64,000 bases of DNA from Posidoniimonas polymericola (GTDB taxonomy: Bacteria > Planctomycetota > Planctomycetia > Pirellulales > Lacipirellulaceae). The notes below the pieces were generated by a model. The model saw only the letters and a list, made by a program, of their open reading frames with translations. It searched no databases and was not told where the DNA came from. This document shows positions 55,003 to 64,000 of the stretch, one piece after another; the stretch's first letter is position 1, and the number at the start of each line of letters is the position of its first letter. Both the position numbers and the translations under genes were made by a program. The stretch lies in the NCBI RefSeq assembly GCF_007859935.1, contig NZ_SJPO01000007.1, positions 248,001 to 312,000 on the forward strand, given 5' to 3'.

Positions 55003-56082
55003 ATGAAGGCTGCCTTCTTTGCACCGGCGTTCCTAGCCGTGCTGCTCATTGCCGCCACTAGCGCCGAAGCGGTGCTGATTGGTCATTGGAAATTAGACGA
55101 GACGTCGGGCACCACAGCGGTTGACAGCGTCAATGGGAACAATGGCGCGTACGTAGCGACCGACGATATTGCGCCCGGCTGGCAGCCGGGATTAATCGGC
55201 GGTGCGACCGGCCTAAACGACGAGGACAACAGCCTCCAGGAATACTTTACGATTGCTTCGATTCCCCAGATGGTGGGCAGTTCGGAGCTGAGTATCTCGA
55301 TCTGGTTCAACCAGAATGATGGCCCCAACCAGAACGACGGCAACAACGGCCTGATCCGGACAAGAAATCTCAGGCTGGATCAAACAGGCGCCAGCAATCG
55401 CACCGCGGGAATGAACACCGAGAGCGGCCACATCGATGCGCGGATCAGCAGCGGTAACGGCCAGGTCGACGGCGGGAGCTTCACGAGTGACCCCGGATGG
55501 CATCATGCGCTGATGACCTGGGACGGGACCGACGACTCAGGAGGCGCGGGCACGGGCCTGACCAAGCTCTACTTCGATGGTGAGCTAGTCAACTCGGTCA
55601 GCCACACTGGCGTGGACGGGATGATAACGGAGAGCGGTGAGTGGTGGCTTGGCGGTGTGGATTGCTGCGGAACGACACGAGGTTGGACTGGAGCTCTCGA
55701 CGACTTGGCAATGTGGGACGAAGTCGTCTCGCCAGAGCTGGCACGCGACCTCTACTTCGACGGGCTGGTCGGGCTGGACGCGGCCACTGTGTACGAAGAG
55801 TTTTCTGTCGTAAAGACCTCCGGTGACGTTACCGGCGACGGGCTAGTTAACGGCGCAGACTTTGCTGTGATCGACGCGAACTTTGGGCAGTCCAAAGTCT
55901 TCCGTATCGAGGGCGACCTCGTAAACAACAACTTCGTCGACTTAGCCGACTACATGCAGTGGAAGCTCGCCCCTAAAGACGCCGAGGCGCTGGGGTTCAG
56001 CACTCAGGCTCCCGAGCCTGGCGCCGCGATGCTTCTGCTCGCAGCCGGCCTATTGGTGGCCGGTCGCGTGCGGCATGAATGA
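55003..56082 (+). CDS. LamG-domain PEP-CTERM protein
   Basis: A 359-residue secreted protein: signal peptide (1-22), a LamG domain (GHWKLDETSGTTAVDSVNGNNG; HHALMTWDGTDD; GALDDLAMWDEVVS), two calcium-loop-like repeats (GDVTGDGLVNGADFAVID and GDLVNNNFVDLADYMQW) and a PEP-CTERM tail (APEPGAAMLLLAAGLLVAGRVRHE). The ATG at 55003 is the natural start behind GGAGGG; the codon before it is an in-frame TTG. First gene of the rightward module. Confidence 0.83.
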   Translation: MKAAFFAPAFLAVLLIAATSAEAVLIGHWKLDETSGTTAVDSVNGNNGAYVATDDIAPGWQPGLIGGATGLNDEDNSLQEYFTIASIPQMVGSSELSISIWFNQNDGPNQNDGNNGLIRTRNLRLDQTGASNRTAGMNTESGHIDARISSGNGQVDGGSFTSDPGWHHALMTWDGTDDSGGAGTGLTKLYFDGELVNSVSHTGVDGMITESGEWWLGGVDCCGTTRGWTGALDDLAMWDEVVSPELARDLYFDGLVGLDAATVYEEFSVVKTSGDVTGDGLVNGADFAVIDANFGQSKVFRIEGDLVNNNFVDLADYMQWKLAPKDAEALGFSTQAPEPGAAMLLLAAGLLVAGRVRHE

Positions 56083-56115
56083 ATCATTCGAAGGCCGCGC
56101 CTCCTCTGTAACGAC

Positions 56116-56160
56116 TCATCGAAACAAGGCTCATCGAAACAAGGTTCGTCGAAATGATTT
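56116..56160 (+). repeat. 15-base tandem repeat overlapping a start codon
   Basis: CTCATCGAAACAAGG occurs twice in perfect tandem (56116-56130 and 56131-56145); a third, degenerate copy (TTCGTCGAAATGATT, 56146-56160) contains the ATG of the next gene at 56154. There is no ribosome site other than the AAGG in the repeats. Confidence 0.65.
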
Positions 56161-57296
56161 ACTCCAAGTATTCCCGGAATAATGCTGGCGTCGCCGCGGT
56201 GGCGCTCGCTATCGGGCTGTTGTCCGCACCGTCGGCCTGGGCGTTCAACCCGCCCGTCGCCCACTATACTTTTGACCAGGGCGTGGACGACTACAGCGTG
56301 GTCACCGCCATCGACAGCGCCAACGCGAACGACGGGGTTTGGCAGAACGTTGGCTTCGATGGCTTGGCGTACACGGGCGGCGTCATCGGCGGGGCAGTCA
56401 GCCTGCGCGGCGCAACGGATGACTACTTCTTGATTCCTTCGATTCCTCAAATCGACGGCATCGAGCCGACGCCATTCACCGCGCCGCAGCTTGGGGTCGG
56501 CATTACGGTGTCGGCCTGGATGTACGTCGATGACGACGCCCCGTCGGGCTACAAGGGCATCTTCAAAAGCCGCGACGTCACGAGCGAGAATATCAGCGGC
56601 GTCGCGACCGGCCGCGACTGGGGTCTCGCGTGGGAGGGCGGCGACCATATCGACACCCGTGTTCACAGCTCCGGCGTTGATTCAAACGATGGAAGCATCA
56701 CGCGGAACCAGTGGCACCATGTCGCGCTGGTTTGGGGCAACGTCGACGCCGAGGCGCCCGCCATCCCGCCGGCGAGCGTGATTTACGTGGACGGCGTCAA
56801 GCAAGCCAATGTGGTCGAGAACACCGAGGTCTTCAACCTTGTCACCAGCGGTGCTTGGCTGATCGGTGAGGACAGCTGCTGCGGCGGGCGGGAATTCCCC
56901 GGGCTGCTAGACGACCTCGCCATGTTCGGCGAAGCGCTCTCCGACGCCGACATCGCCACACTCTACAGCAACGGCCTAAGCGGCATCGACGCCGCAGGCA
57001 ACGCGACCGGGATTATTCTTCCGGGCGATGTCAATCAAGACGAAAGCGTGACGATCGCCGACTTTAATATCATCCGGGACAACATGGGGTTGGCGGCTAC
57101 TGCCCGTAGTCAGGGCGACTTGAACGGCAACAAACGAGTTGACCTGAACGACTTCCGTGTCTGGCTCGACGCGGCGCCGGCGGCCGCGGCGGCCGAGGCG
57201 TTGGCGACCTTCTCTCTCCCGATTCCGGAGCCTTCTTCGTTGCTGCTGGTGCTAGCCACGGGGCCGCTTTCTGCGTCCCGTCGGAGAGCAAGGTAA
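56154..57296 (+). CDS. LamG-domain PEP-CTERM protein
   Basis: A 380-residue secreted protein with a signal peptide (1-30), a LamG domain (VAHYTFDQGVDDYSVVTAIDS; QWHHVALVWGN; GLLDDLAMFGEALSDADI), a dockerin-like pair (GDVNQDESVTIADFNIIRDN and GDLNGNKRVDLNDFRVW) and a PEP-CTERM tail (IPEPSSLLLVLATGPLSASRRR). The start lies in the third copy of a 15-base tandem repeat. It shares its overall plan with the preceding gene but only modest sequence. Confidence 0.82.
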   Translation: MIYSKYSRNNAGVAAVALAIGLLSAPSAWAFNPPVAHYTFDQGVDDYSVVTAIDSANANDGVWQNVGFDGLAYTGGVIGGAVSLRGATDDYFLIPSIPQIDGIEPTPFTAPQLGVGITVSAWMYVDDDAPSGYKGIFKSRDVTSENISGVATGRDWGLAWEGGDHIDTRVHSSGVDSNDGSITRNQWHHVALVWGNVDAEAPAIPPASVIYVDGVKQANVVENTEVFNLVTSGAWLIGEDSCCGGREFPGLLDDLAMFGEALSDADIATLYSNGLSGIDAAGNATGIILPGDVNQDESVTIADFNIIRDNMGLAATARSQGDLNGNKRVDLNDFRVWLDAAPAAAAAEALATFSLPIPEPSSLLLVLATGPLSASRRRAR

Positions 57297-57363
57297 CCGT
57301 CGCCGCGTGATTCACTTATCCGCGCTCTTCCCGAAAGAATCTTCTTCCTAGGTGATACACGAA

Positions 57364-58539
57364 ATGAATGTCAGAACATCACTTCCGATGCTGTTAGCGG
57401 CGGGGATGCTGTGTGCCGCTACCGGGCACTCGCAGGATCTGGTGCTCCGAGTCAACCGCGCGACTGGCGCGCTGCAACTAACGGGCGCCAGCAGCACCGT
57501 GGTTAGCCTTGCGGGTTACACGGTCGATTCGAAGTATGGGACGCTTGACTTAGGGAATCCCTTCCCCGGCATCCGCGGCGTCGACGCCGACTGGAAGCTC
57601 GCCGGCGTCCCAGATGCTAGTGCGATCTCTGAGTACAACTTCAACCCCAGCCCCGGGGCGTTCAATGCGGTTGATAGCGGCGTCACCTACGACCTGGGCA
57701 ACCTCTACGACCCTGCCGGTGCGTTTCTCAACGAGGGCTTTGCCTTCGACGTCGAGGTGGACGACCTCGTACTGACTTACGCCGACCTCAACTTCACTTC
57801 GCCTTCGATTGGCGTAGTCGAGTATTTTGGCGACGGTGACACCAACAATATCGGCATCACGGTCAACCTGGCTACTGGCACGGCTTTTATTGAAAACGAG
57901 TCGCCGTTTGATCAAGTGCTTGTAGGCTACAACATCGTCGCGGGCTCCGCGGGCATCCTGAACACAAACGCCGGCTCCTTCAACGGCCTGCGGGACGAGG
58001 CGGGGGGGAGCGCATTCCAGCCCCCGAGTACGCTGACCGGGGACGCGCTCAGCGAGCTCGATCCTACTGTCGACCAGAACGCCGCGGGGATCTCCATTAC
58101 CGCCGGGCAGTCCTACGACCTCGGAATGATCGGGGACTCCGGCGGCAATCTGCAGGACTTGGCGGCAAACCTAAGCTTTTCGTTCCTGTTCGCCGGCGCA
58201 GGTGAGCAGGAACGCTCGGGGTTCGTGAAATACCTCGGCGTGCTGGCTAGCGGCCCGGGCGACTTCAACGCCGATGGCGTGGTTGACGCCGCGGACTACA
58301 CCCTTTGGCGGGACAACGACGGCGCCGCCGACGAGTCCGCGATCAACGGCAACGGCGATGGCGGCGGGATCACCAACGCCGACTACGATCTCTGGAAGAG
58401 CAACTATGGGACTGATTACGGGGCCGGAACGGTTGGGACCACGAGCACGACGCCTGAGCCAGCGGCGGCCGGACTCATGGCGTTCGCGGTGAGTGCGGTT
58501 GCTGGCTGTATGCGGAGTCGGGCGTTTGGAGTGAAGTAG
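57364..58539 (+). CDS. PEP-CTERM protein with dockerin-like segment
   Basis: A 391-residue secreted protein: signal peptide (about 1-24, MNVRTSLPMLLAAGMLCAATGHS), a beta-rich domain of a type often seen in planctomycete PEP-CTERM proteins (LVLRVNRATGALQLTGA), EF-hand-like repeats (GDFNADGVVDAADYTLWRDN and NADYDLWKSNYG) and a tail (TPEPAAAGLMAFAVSAVAGCMRSR). The ATG at 57364 is chosen over a GTG at 57352. The function is unknown. Confidence 0.8.
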   Translation: MNVRTSLPMLLAAGMLCAATGHSQDLVLRVNRATGALQLTGASSTVVSLAGYTVDSKYGTLDLGNPFPGIRGVDADWKLAGVPDASAISEYNFNPSPGAFNAVDSGVTYDLGNLYDPAGAFLNEGFAFDVEVDDLVLTYADLNFTSPSIGVVEYFGDGDTNNIGITVNLATGTAFIENESPFDQVLVGYNIVAGSAGILNTNAGSFNGLRDEAGGSAFQPPSTLTGDALSELDPTVDQNAAGISITAGQSYDLGMIGDSGGNLQDLAANLSFSFLFAGAGEQERSGFVKYLGVLASGPGDFNADGVVDAADYTLWRDNDGAADESAINGNGDGGGITNADYDLWKSNYGTDYGAGTVGTTSTTPEPAAAGLMAFAVSAVAGCMRSRAFGVK

Positions 58540-58672
58540 GAGTGTGGGGGCCGCTAGCGGTGGGCAGTCGCAGCGGCCGTCCTCCGCCGCACGCCGACAG
58601 CTCTTGAGCGTGCGGTGGCCGGTCGAGACAAGCGTTCACAGACATTGAAGCCGTTCTTTGGGAGATAAGTCC

Positions 58673-59710
58673 ATGTCGAAGCGAGTCGTAGCCCACGCGC
58701 GTAGCGGCGCTCGAGGCCTGGCGGGGTTCACACTGGTTGAGCTGCTAGTAGTCATCGCGATTATCGGTGTGCTAATCGCATTGCTTCTTCCCGCCGTGCA
58801 GGCGGCGCGTGAGGCGGCGAGAAGGTCGCAGTGTTCGAATAACCTCAAACAGATCGGACTGGGGATCTTGAACTACGAGACCACCTTTACAAGGCTCCCC
58901 CCAGGGTCTGAGGTCAAGGTCCCCGAATACTGCTCTGGCTCCCAGTGCCGTGGGATCCCGATGTCGATCTTGATCATGCCCTACATGGAAGACGGCATCC
59001 TGCCAGACATCTTGCAGGAGCGGATCAACGCCCGCGGTGGGAACGGCGGCGCCTGGGGTCTGATCGCTTCGGACACCGGCAACACGGTTGGCAACACCCG
59101 TATCCCGACTTACGTCTGCCCAAGCACAGAGGCCTGGGCGGGGATCCTCCCGAGGCTCGACTACGCGCCCGTGATCGGCGGACCGGGGGACACGAGCATC
59201 GGCTACCACCCCCGCGACCCCAACAAACAGCCAATCGCCAATGCCTCGAGCACCGGGCGCGGATTCGTGTGGTCGAACGGTCCGTTCAATATGGGCGTCG
59301 TTGTTCCGCTCAAAAAGGTGCTCGACGGCACCACCAAAACGTTCGCCGTAGGGGAGTGCATCAGCGCGACCCGCTACGGAGCCGGTCCTGGCTACGGAAG
59401 CAACGAAGGGGGACCGGGGGCTTGGTGGTATGGTGGGTCCTGTGCGTTGGACTTCTCGAAAGACTACTCGGGGCACCACTACCGTCACCTGCGTAGCACG
59501 CTGCATCCGATAAACTCGCACATAACCAACCCGCAAACCGAAGCGATTCAACAGAATGACGCTTGCTTCAGCAGTGACCACCCAGGCGGGGCGCAGTTTG
59601 TGTTCATCGACGGACACGTAGGGTTCTTGCAAGAGGCCATCGACAAGGACACCTACAACGTGCTCGCGACGCACGCGGGCGGCGAGTTAATCGATCCACA
59701 GGAGATGTAG
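58673..59710 (+). CDS. DUF1559 pseudopilin-like protein with N-methylation motif
   Basis: A 345-residue DUF1559 protein with [40 protein letters not shown] and a C-terminal [21 protein letters not shown] lies eight bases before the ATG at 58673; an in-frame TTG at 58658 is not needed. It lies between the PEP-CTERM genes and a small lipoprotein gene, repeating the module order seen at 4030-9708 and 41656-44839. Confidence 0.9.
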   Translation: MSKRVVAHARSGARGLAGFTLVELLVVIAIIGVLIALLLPAVQAAREAARRSQCSNNLKQIGLGILNYETTFTRLPPGSEVKVPEYCSGSQCRGIPMSILIMPYMEDGILPDILQERINARGGNGGAWGLIASDTGNTVGNTRIPTYVCPSTEAWAGILPRLDYAPVIGGPGDTSIGYHPRDPNKQPIANASSTGRGFVWSNGPFNMGVVVPLKKVLDGTTKTFAVGECISATRYGAGPGYGSNEGGPGAWWYGGSCALDFSKDYSGHHYRHLRSTLHPINSHITNPQTEAIQQNDACFSSDHPGGAQFVFIDGHVGFLQEAIDKDTYNVLATHAGGELIDPQEM

Positions 59711-59766
59711 ACTCTGATCATCCAGAGTGGGCCCTGAATGCTATCGCAGGAAAGCAAAGCAACGCT

Positions 59767-60279
59767 GTGAACGAAACGAAGAATTTAATTGCCGCAAAGA
59801 TGCCCAAAGCGTGGCCAGAGGGCTCAGGCGGACGGCGGCTGCGTTGGATGGGCCCGGCAGCCATCGTGCTGACGCTGCTTGGCTGTGGCCAAGGTCCCGG
59901 CACCGCACCCGTGTCTGGCGTCGTCCAGTTCGACGGCGTTCCTGTGACGCAGGGCACGGTCTCCTTCTACCCGGTTGCTGGGGGGCGGCCCGCCACTGGG
60001 AAACTCGGGCCTGGTGGTGCGTTCGAACTCTCTACATTTGGCAACGGCGATGGCGCCCTGCTCGGCGGGCACAAGGTGACCATCAGCGCAATGGAGCTGA
60101 TCAACGCGCCGCCTCCACCTAAATCGTTGTCGGAAGAAATCTCACAGTCTGCCCCGCCGCCGAAAGCCGGCCCCAAGGCCCGATGGATCGTGCCAGAAAA
60201 GTACTCGGCGCAGGCCACATCAGGGCTCACCGCGACGGTGGTTGGCGGCACGAATCTGATTGAATTCGACCTACCCTAG
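59767..60279 (+). CDS. Small lipoprotein, transthyretin/carboxypeptidase-regulatory-like
   Basis: A 170-residue lipoprotein with lipobox LTLLGC at about residue 40 and a beta-rich body (VSGVVQFDGVPVTQGTVSFYPVAG; LLGGHKVTISAMELI). The GTG at 59767 gives a long N-terminus; the ATG at 59800 (MPKAWPEG) would shorten the leader to a more usual length, so the start is uncertain. It is a paralogue of the lipoproteins at 5265, 41656 and 42087 and stands between DUF1559 and GH97. Confidence 0.75.
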   Translation: MNETKNLIAAKMPKAWPEGSGGRRLRWMGPAAIVLTLLGCGQGPGTAPVSGVVQFDGVPVTQGTVSFYPVAGGRPATGKLGPGGAFELSTFGNGDGALLGGHKVTISAMELINAPPPPKSLSEEISQSAPPPKAGPKARWIVPEKYSAQATSGLTATVVGGTNLIEFDLP

Positions 60280-60388
60280 GTCGGACGCGCCCGAGCGGAG
60301 GGGGTCCTCGGCGATTGTCGCGATCCGCCCCAAGCTGCGCCGTCACCCCGGCAGAAGTATATCGACCACTCAACTCGCGAAGGTAGAG

Positions 60389-62362
60389 ATGTCCATGTTG
60401 TCAACTGTTGAACTCAATCGCCATTGCGGTATGCGGCTGCTGTGGGGCGTCCTGGCTGCGTTGCTGATCGCCGGCTCGAAGGCGCCCGTGGTGTACGCGG
60501 CGTCGTCCATCGAATCTCCCAATGGACGCGTCAGCCTTGAGGTCGGGCTGCAGCAGCACGCGGACGATTCTGTGGTTGAGTACAGTATGTCCTTCCGCGG
60601 CGAAACCGTTGTGGGCAAGTCGTCGATTGCTTTTCGGCTAAACGACGGAACGGTCGTCGGACGCAGCCTGGAACAAGCATCGGCGCCGAAGCATGCATCT
60701 CACGACAGCAGCTGGCGACCAATCTACGGAGAACGCAGCACCGTACGGGATCACTATAACCAAGTCACGCTCGATCTTCGGGACAGCGGTACCGGCTACC
60801 AAATGCAGCTTGTTTTTCGTTGCTACGACGCGGGCGTCGCATTCAAGACTTCGCTCCGGGCTCCGGGCGAACAGGCCCCGATTGAACTTGCCGAAGAGTG
60901 GAGCGAGTTCCGGATCTCGGAGGAGGCCACGGTGTGGTGCACTCCGCGGGCGCAGAGCCGCCACGAGGCGATTGCACTCGGCAGTATCGAAGGTGAAGTC
61001 GAGCGTCCCCTAACTATCGAGGTGGGCGGCAGTCTGTACGCGGCGATCACCGAAGCGAGGTTGGTGGACTACGCCGCGATGATGCTGAAACGCCCCGCTT
61101 CGGGCGGGCCGGGGCTCGTGACGGCGCTGGCCGGCGGCGTTGTGGCGGACGGCGATCTGGAAACGCCGTGGCGGGTCGTTATGGTGGGCGAGAGCCCCGG
61201 TCGACTGCTCGAGAGCAACGACATCGTTCTGAACCTAAGCGAGCCATGCCAGATCAAGGACCCAGCGTGGATCCGTCCGGGGAAGGTAATCCGCGAGATC
61301 ACGCTCACCACCAAGGGGGGGCTCGCATGCGTGGACTTCGCCGTGAAGCACAACCTCCAGTACATCGAATTCGACGCCGGCTGGTACGGGCACGAGTACA
61401 GCGACGATTCCGACGCAACCACGGTTACCGTCGACCCGAACCGTTCTACCGGGCCGCTCGATCTGCACCGCGTGATCAAGTACGGTGCGGACCGCAATAT
61501 CGGTGTGATCGTCTACGTGAATCGCCGGGCGCTCGAGACGCAGCTTGACGAGCTCCTCCCCTTGTACAAGCAGTGGGGGCTCGCCGGCGTCAAGTACGGG
61601 TTTGTCAACACCGGTTCTCAAGAATGGACGCGATGGTTGCACGAGGCGGTGCGTAAGGCGGCCGACCACGAGCTAATGGTGGACATCCACGACCTGTACC
61701 GGCCTACTGGCTACTCTCGGACTTACCCGAACTTGATGACTCAGGAGGGCGTGCGTGGGGACGAGGCAGCGCCTGAAAGCGAGCAGGCGATCATGTCGCT
61801 ATTCACTCGAAACCTAGCGGGCGCTGCGGACCACACCATCTGCTACTTCGCGCCCCGCGTGAAAGAGCGCTGGACGCACGGCCACCAGCTCGCCAAAGCG
61901 GTGTGCACCTACTCCCCATGGCAGTTCATGTTCTGGTACGACACGCCGCTTTCGCCTAGCCCTCCCGGTAAGCACAATCACTCAATCGAGGAGACCCCCG
62001 AACTGGAGTTCTTCGCCAAGACTCCCACCGTCTGGGACGAGACCCGAGTGATCACTGCGGAAGTCGGCGAGTACGCGGTTCTGGCGCGTCGCAACGGAGC
62101 CGACTGGTTCGTCGGGGCGTTGAACAACGGGCAGGAACGAGTGCTTGATGTGCCGCTCGACTTCCTCAACCCCGGAGAGGTTTTTAGCGCACGGATCTAT
62201 TCGGACGACCCGGACGCTAAGACGTCAACCAACGTGCGGATCGACAGCCGGAATGTGGCGGCCGCGGACCGGTTGCGCATGCGTCTGCAGCCCAACGGTG
62301 GTCAGGCTGTATGGATAACGCCGGACAAGCTGGCGCAGCGTGGGGCCAGGGAAGATCGCTAG
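60389..62362 (+). CDS. GH97 glycoside hydrolase, secreted
   Basis: A 657-residue secreted enzyme: signal peptide (about 1-38), an N-terminal beta-supersandwich (IESPNGRVSLEVGLQ; GYQMQLVFRCYDAGVAFK), a (beta/alpha)8 barrel (YIEFDAGWYGHEY; GLAGVKYGFVN) and a C-terminal beta-domain. In the barrel, VDIHD at 431-435 followed by RPTGYSRTYPNLMTQEG places an Asp where retaining members (alpha-galactosidase type) have their nucleophile; inverting members such as SusB carry a Glu after the His instead. A retaining alpha-glycosidase is therefore inferred. The ATG at 60389 with GAAGG upstream is preferred over longer readings. Confidence 0.85.
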   Translation: MSMLSTVELNRHCGMRLLWGVLAALLIAGSKAPVVYAASSIESPNGRVSLEVGLQQHADDSVVEYSMSFRGETVVGKSSIAFRLNDGTVVGRSLEQASAPKHASHDSSWRPIYGERSTVRDHYNQVTLDLRDSGTGYQMQLVFRCYDAGVAFKTSLRAPGEQAPIELAEEWSEFRISEEATVWCTPRAQSRHEAIALGSIEGEVERPLTIEVGGSLYAAITEARLVDYAAMMLKRPASGGPGLVTALAGGVVADGDLETPWRVVMVGESPGRLLESNDIVLNLSEPCQIKDPAWIRPGKVIREITLTTKGGLACVDFAVKHNLQYIEFDAGWYGHEYSDDSDATTVTVDPNRSTGPLDLHRVIKYGADRNIGVIVYVNRRALETQLDELLPLYKQWGLAGVKYGFVNTGSQEWTRWLHEAVRKAADHELMVDIHDLYRPTGYSRTYPNLMTQEGVRGDEAAPESEQAIMSLFTRNLAGAADHTICYFAPRVKERWTHGHQLAKAVCTYSPWQFMFWYDTPLSPSPPGKHNHSIEETPELEFFAKTPTVWDETRVITAEVGEYAVLARRNGADWFVGALNNGQERVLDVPLDFLNPGEVFSARIYSDDPDAKTSTNVRIDSRNVAAADRLRMRLQPNGGQAVWITPDKLAQRGAREDR

Positions 62363-62666
62363 CCCATTCTGGTGCTGTCGCAATAGTTGAAGGCGCCCAG
62401 CATGATCCCTTCTCTTTCGACTGCGCGTAGTAGAACACGTGCTTCGAGAGGCTTGTCGGTTCGGTGTGGCGCGAGCGTTTAAGCAACTTGGCTTTCCTGT
62501 GCGAAGATTTCCCGAGTTGCGTTCTCGAGGATTCATCGCCTACCACAATAAGCGCCGTACGCGTCAAAAACTTAATGGTGTCGGGCCCCTCGCGTCCGCT
62601 CTTCGGCGCCTCAATAGCCTACGGTAGGCTTGCCCAGCTTCGGCATCGCCGCCGCGGCGATTTGCG
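62363..62666. other. Convergent intergenic region
   Basis: These 304 bases lie between the convergent GH97 and AraC-type genes. No gene, clear terminator hairpin or repeat was seen. Confidence 0.35.
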
Positions 62667-63440
62667 TCAGCCTTGCGCTTCGCTTCGTGTTGTTTGTTCG
62701 CGAAATGACCGGGGGGTTTGATTCATCTCGGCCTTGAACAGCCGTGAGAAGTGGCTCGCGTCGTAGAAGCCGGTGCGGACTGCAATCGACTCTAAGGTTA
62801 GTGACGTCTCTCGGAGCATCAGGCACGCGGCGTTGATGCGTACATGAGTGACGTACTTCGCGGGGGTCTGGCGGAACAGCTGTTTGAACACACGCTTAAA
62901 CTGACTGACCGACAAGTGCGAGAGTTCAGCAAGGTTTTCCAGAGTGATCTTTTCTTCATAGTGATTCGTGATGTGCGTGATCGCCTCGTTGAGCCGTTCG
63001 TAGGGTGCAAGCATGGCTCCCGCTTTCGCGAGGTCGTACATCATGCCCGCGACTCCCACGGTTCTGCCGCGTGAGTCCAGCAGCGGGATCTTTGTCTCAA
63101 CGTACCAGCGCAACACCCCCGAGGCGTTGGGAACCGCACAAACGTGGTCGGTGAGCGGATTGCCGCTTTCGATTATGGCGGCGTCCGCGCTCCGGTACCT
63201 GTCTGCGACTTGGGGAAGGAACAAGTCGTGATCGGTTCTTCCAATCACGAGCCGCTCGTCGCACAGGCCGAGCGCCTCGAGCAGTGCTGCGTTGATGTGG
63301 ACGAAACGTCCCTGCAGGTCCTTGGCGAAAAAGTAGGTCGCGGGCAAATGGTCGAGAAGTTCAAGCAATTGCAGAGGACTTCCGACGCTTTCGAAGAAGC
63401 TGTGGCGGGTGGCGTCAGCGGTTGCGTGCTCTGCCGGCAT
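62667..63440 (-). CDS. PAS-domain AraC-family transcriptional regulator
   Basis: A 257-residue regulator with a PAS sensor (about 25-140: LLDHLPATYFFAKDLQGRFVHIN; VIGRTDHDLFLPQVADRYRS; WYVETKIPLLDSRGR) and an AraC-type HTH pair (about 155-250: ENLAELSHLSVSQFKRVFKQ; ESIAVRTGFYDASHFSRLFK). PAS-AraC fusions are common in Planctomycetes and sense small ligands or redox state. It is 180 bases after the DUF4432 gene on the same strand and converges on GH97, so either could be its target. Confidence 0.87.
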   Translation of the reverse strand: MPAEHATADATRHSFFESVGSPLQLLELLDHLPATYFFAKDLQGRFVHINAALLEALGLCDERLVIGRTDHDLFLPQVADRYRSADAAIIESGNPLTDHVCAVPNASGVLRWYVETKIPLLDSRGRTVGVAGMMYDLAKAGAMLAPYERLNEAITHITNHYEEKITLENLAELSHLSVSQFKRVFKQLFRQTPAKYVTHVRINAACLMLRETSLTLESIAVRTGFYDASHFSRLFKAEMNQTPRSFREQTTRSEAQG

Positions 63441-63620
63441 GAGCTGATTATACCAGAAGTCAGCTCCATTTTACCTTGCCAAAACACCACCGCCGGCAGG
63501 ATACTCGACCCATCGGCGGTGACTTTTCGAGTCGCGATAGCGAACGGGTCGAGCTTCGGAGCGACTAGTTTTCCACTGAACGCTGTGGACGCGTTGATTG
63601 TTGTAGCGGCTGAGAATTCA

Positions 63621-64000
63621 CTAAACAGTCGGACTCCAGCCGGCCACCGGTTGATCTTGAATGTTGGGGCGATGGTCCCCCTGTATCTGGTTGATCGTGC
63701 GGACGGCTGATACTACGTCCGACGGCGTTGCGAGGTACTCGAAGCAGAGTTGGCAAACCACCGCTCCGTATGGCGGTAGTCGATGTGTGCGGCCCTGCTC
63801 CTTCTCAAATGAATGCGGGTTGGGGTAGTTGGTTCCCGGTTCAAGCCCTACGACGTAGCCATCCGATGCTGCTCGGGGGTTCTTCCAGAATGTGAAACAC
63901 GGCATCGAGCCCGCGTCGTAGCCGAGGCTCACACCGCTTTGGGCAGCCTCGTCCTGCAAGACAACTCTGGATTGCGAATGCTGATCGGTTAACAGACGTA
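63621..64000 (-). CDS. DUF4432 (aldose 1-epimerase-like) protein, C-terminal part
   Basis: The frame is open to the window edge; the start lies beyond 64000. At least 126 residues are visible, including CFTFWKNPRAASDGYVVGLE followed by PGTNYPNPHSFEKEQGR, the typical ending of DUF4432 proteins, a galactose-mutarotase-like family often found in sugar-use operons. The TTG at 63959 is only an internal codon: residues read in frame beyond it (TDQHSQSRVVLQDEAAQ) continue the family sequence. Substrate unknown. Confidence 0.75.
   Translation of the reverse strand, partial: RLLTDQHSQSRVVLQDEAAQSGVSLGYDAGSMPCFTFWKNPRAASDGYVVGLEPGTNYPNPHSFEKEQGRTHRLPPYGAVVCQLCFEYLATPSDVVSAVRTINQIQGDHRPNIQDQPVAGWSPTV

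Noticed and set aside
56116..56160. CRISPR-like array
   Set aside because: The repeats are 15 bases, directly adjacent without spacers, and run into a coding start.

Overview
This window comes from a GC-rich bacterium that is almost certainly a planctomycete, probably of the order Pirellulales (an inference from gene content, not from a marker gene). The signs are at least nine secreted proteins with PEP-CTERM tails (many carrying LamG-type or EF-hand/dockerin-like segments), three DUF1559 pseudopilin-like proteins, small transthyretin-like lipoproteins next to them, ECF sigma factors paired with FecR-type membrane proteins, and a dense set of secreted glycoside hydrolases. No rRNA, tRNA, CRISPR array, phage or complete insertion sequence was seen.

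Layout. (1) 1-14200: an arabinan/arabinose-polymer locus. A minus-strand run of three LamG PEP-CTERM proteins, a lipoprotein, a DUF1559 protein, GH51 and GH43 arabinanases and small secreted proteins faces a plus-strand GH127 beta-L-arabinofuranosidase and a XylR/AraC-type sugar sensor. (2) 14552-22467: ferredoxin metabolism. Pyruvate:ferredoxin oxidoreductase and a dihydroorotate-dehydrogenase-like protein run on the plus strand and converge on NfnA/NfnB (NADH-dependent ferredoxin:NADP oxidoreductase); a stand-alone cyclic-nucleotide-binding protein diverges from NfnA. (3) 22468-26146: a hairpin-rich non-coding stretch, then a GH106 alpha-L-rhamnosidase. (4) 26298-36167: nine tightly packed minus-strand genes: a lipoyl (GcvH-like) protein, a COG0523 GTPase, a small Cys-rich protein, a ferredoxin-like protein, a radical SAM enzyme, a DUF116-polyprenyl synthetase fusion, a prenyltransferase-beta-like protein, a squalene-hopene-cyclase-like protein with a DxDD motif and a DndA-like cysteine desulfurase. 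I know of no described pathway with this composition, and it is the best candidate here for an undescribed system. (5) 36709-47335: ECF sigma/FecR, PEP-CTERM proteins, DUF1559, two lipoproteins and a GH13 amylase. (6) 47719-51959: a DASS anion transporter, an SGNH hydrolase and a GH29 fucosidase. (7) 52171-62362: a second ECF sigma/FecR pair, divergent from LamG/PEP-CTERM proteins, DUF1559, lipoprotein and GH97. (8) 62667-64000: a PAS-AraC regulator and the C-terminal part of a DUF4432 (aldose-epimerase-like) gene.

How it fits together. The order PEP-CTERM/LamG proteins, DUF1559, lipoprotein(s), glycoside hydrolase recurs three times, twice with its own ECF sigma/FecR pair. This suggests a repeated polysaccharide-capture and degradation module, each with a different enzyme (arabinanases, amylase, GH97). 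Released sugars would feed pyruvate to PFOR, whose reduced ferredoxin NfnAB can couple to NAD(P)H. The nine-gene terpenoid/Fe-S/lipoyl operon is separate from this and looks like a membrane-lipid or cofactor pathway. All functions are read from protein sequence by eye; no database search was run.
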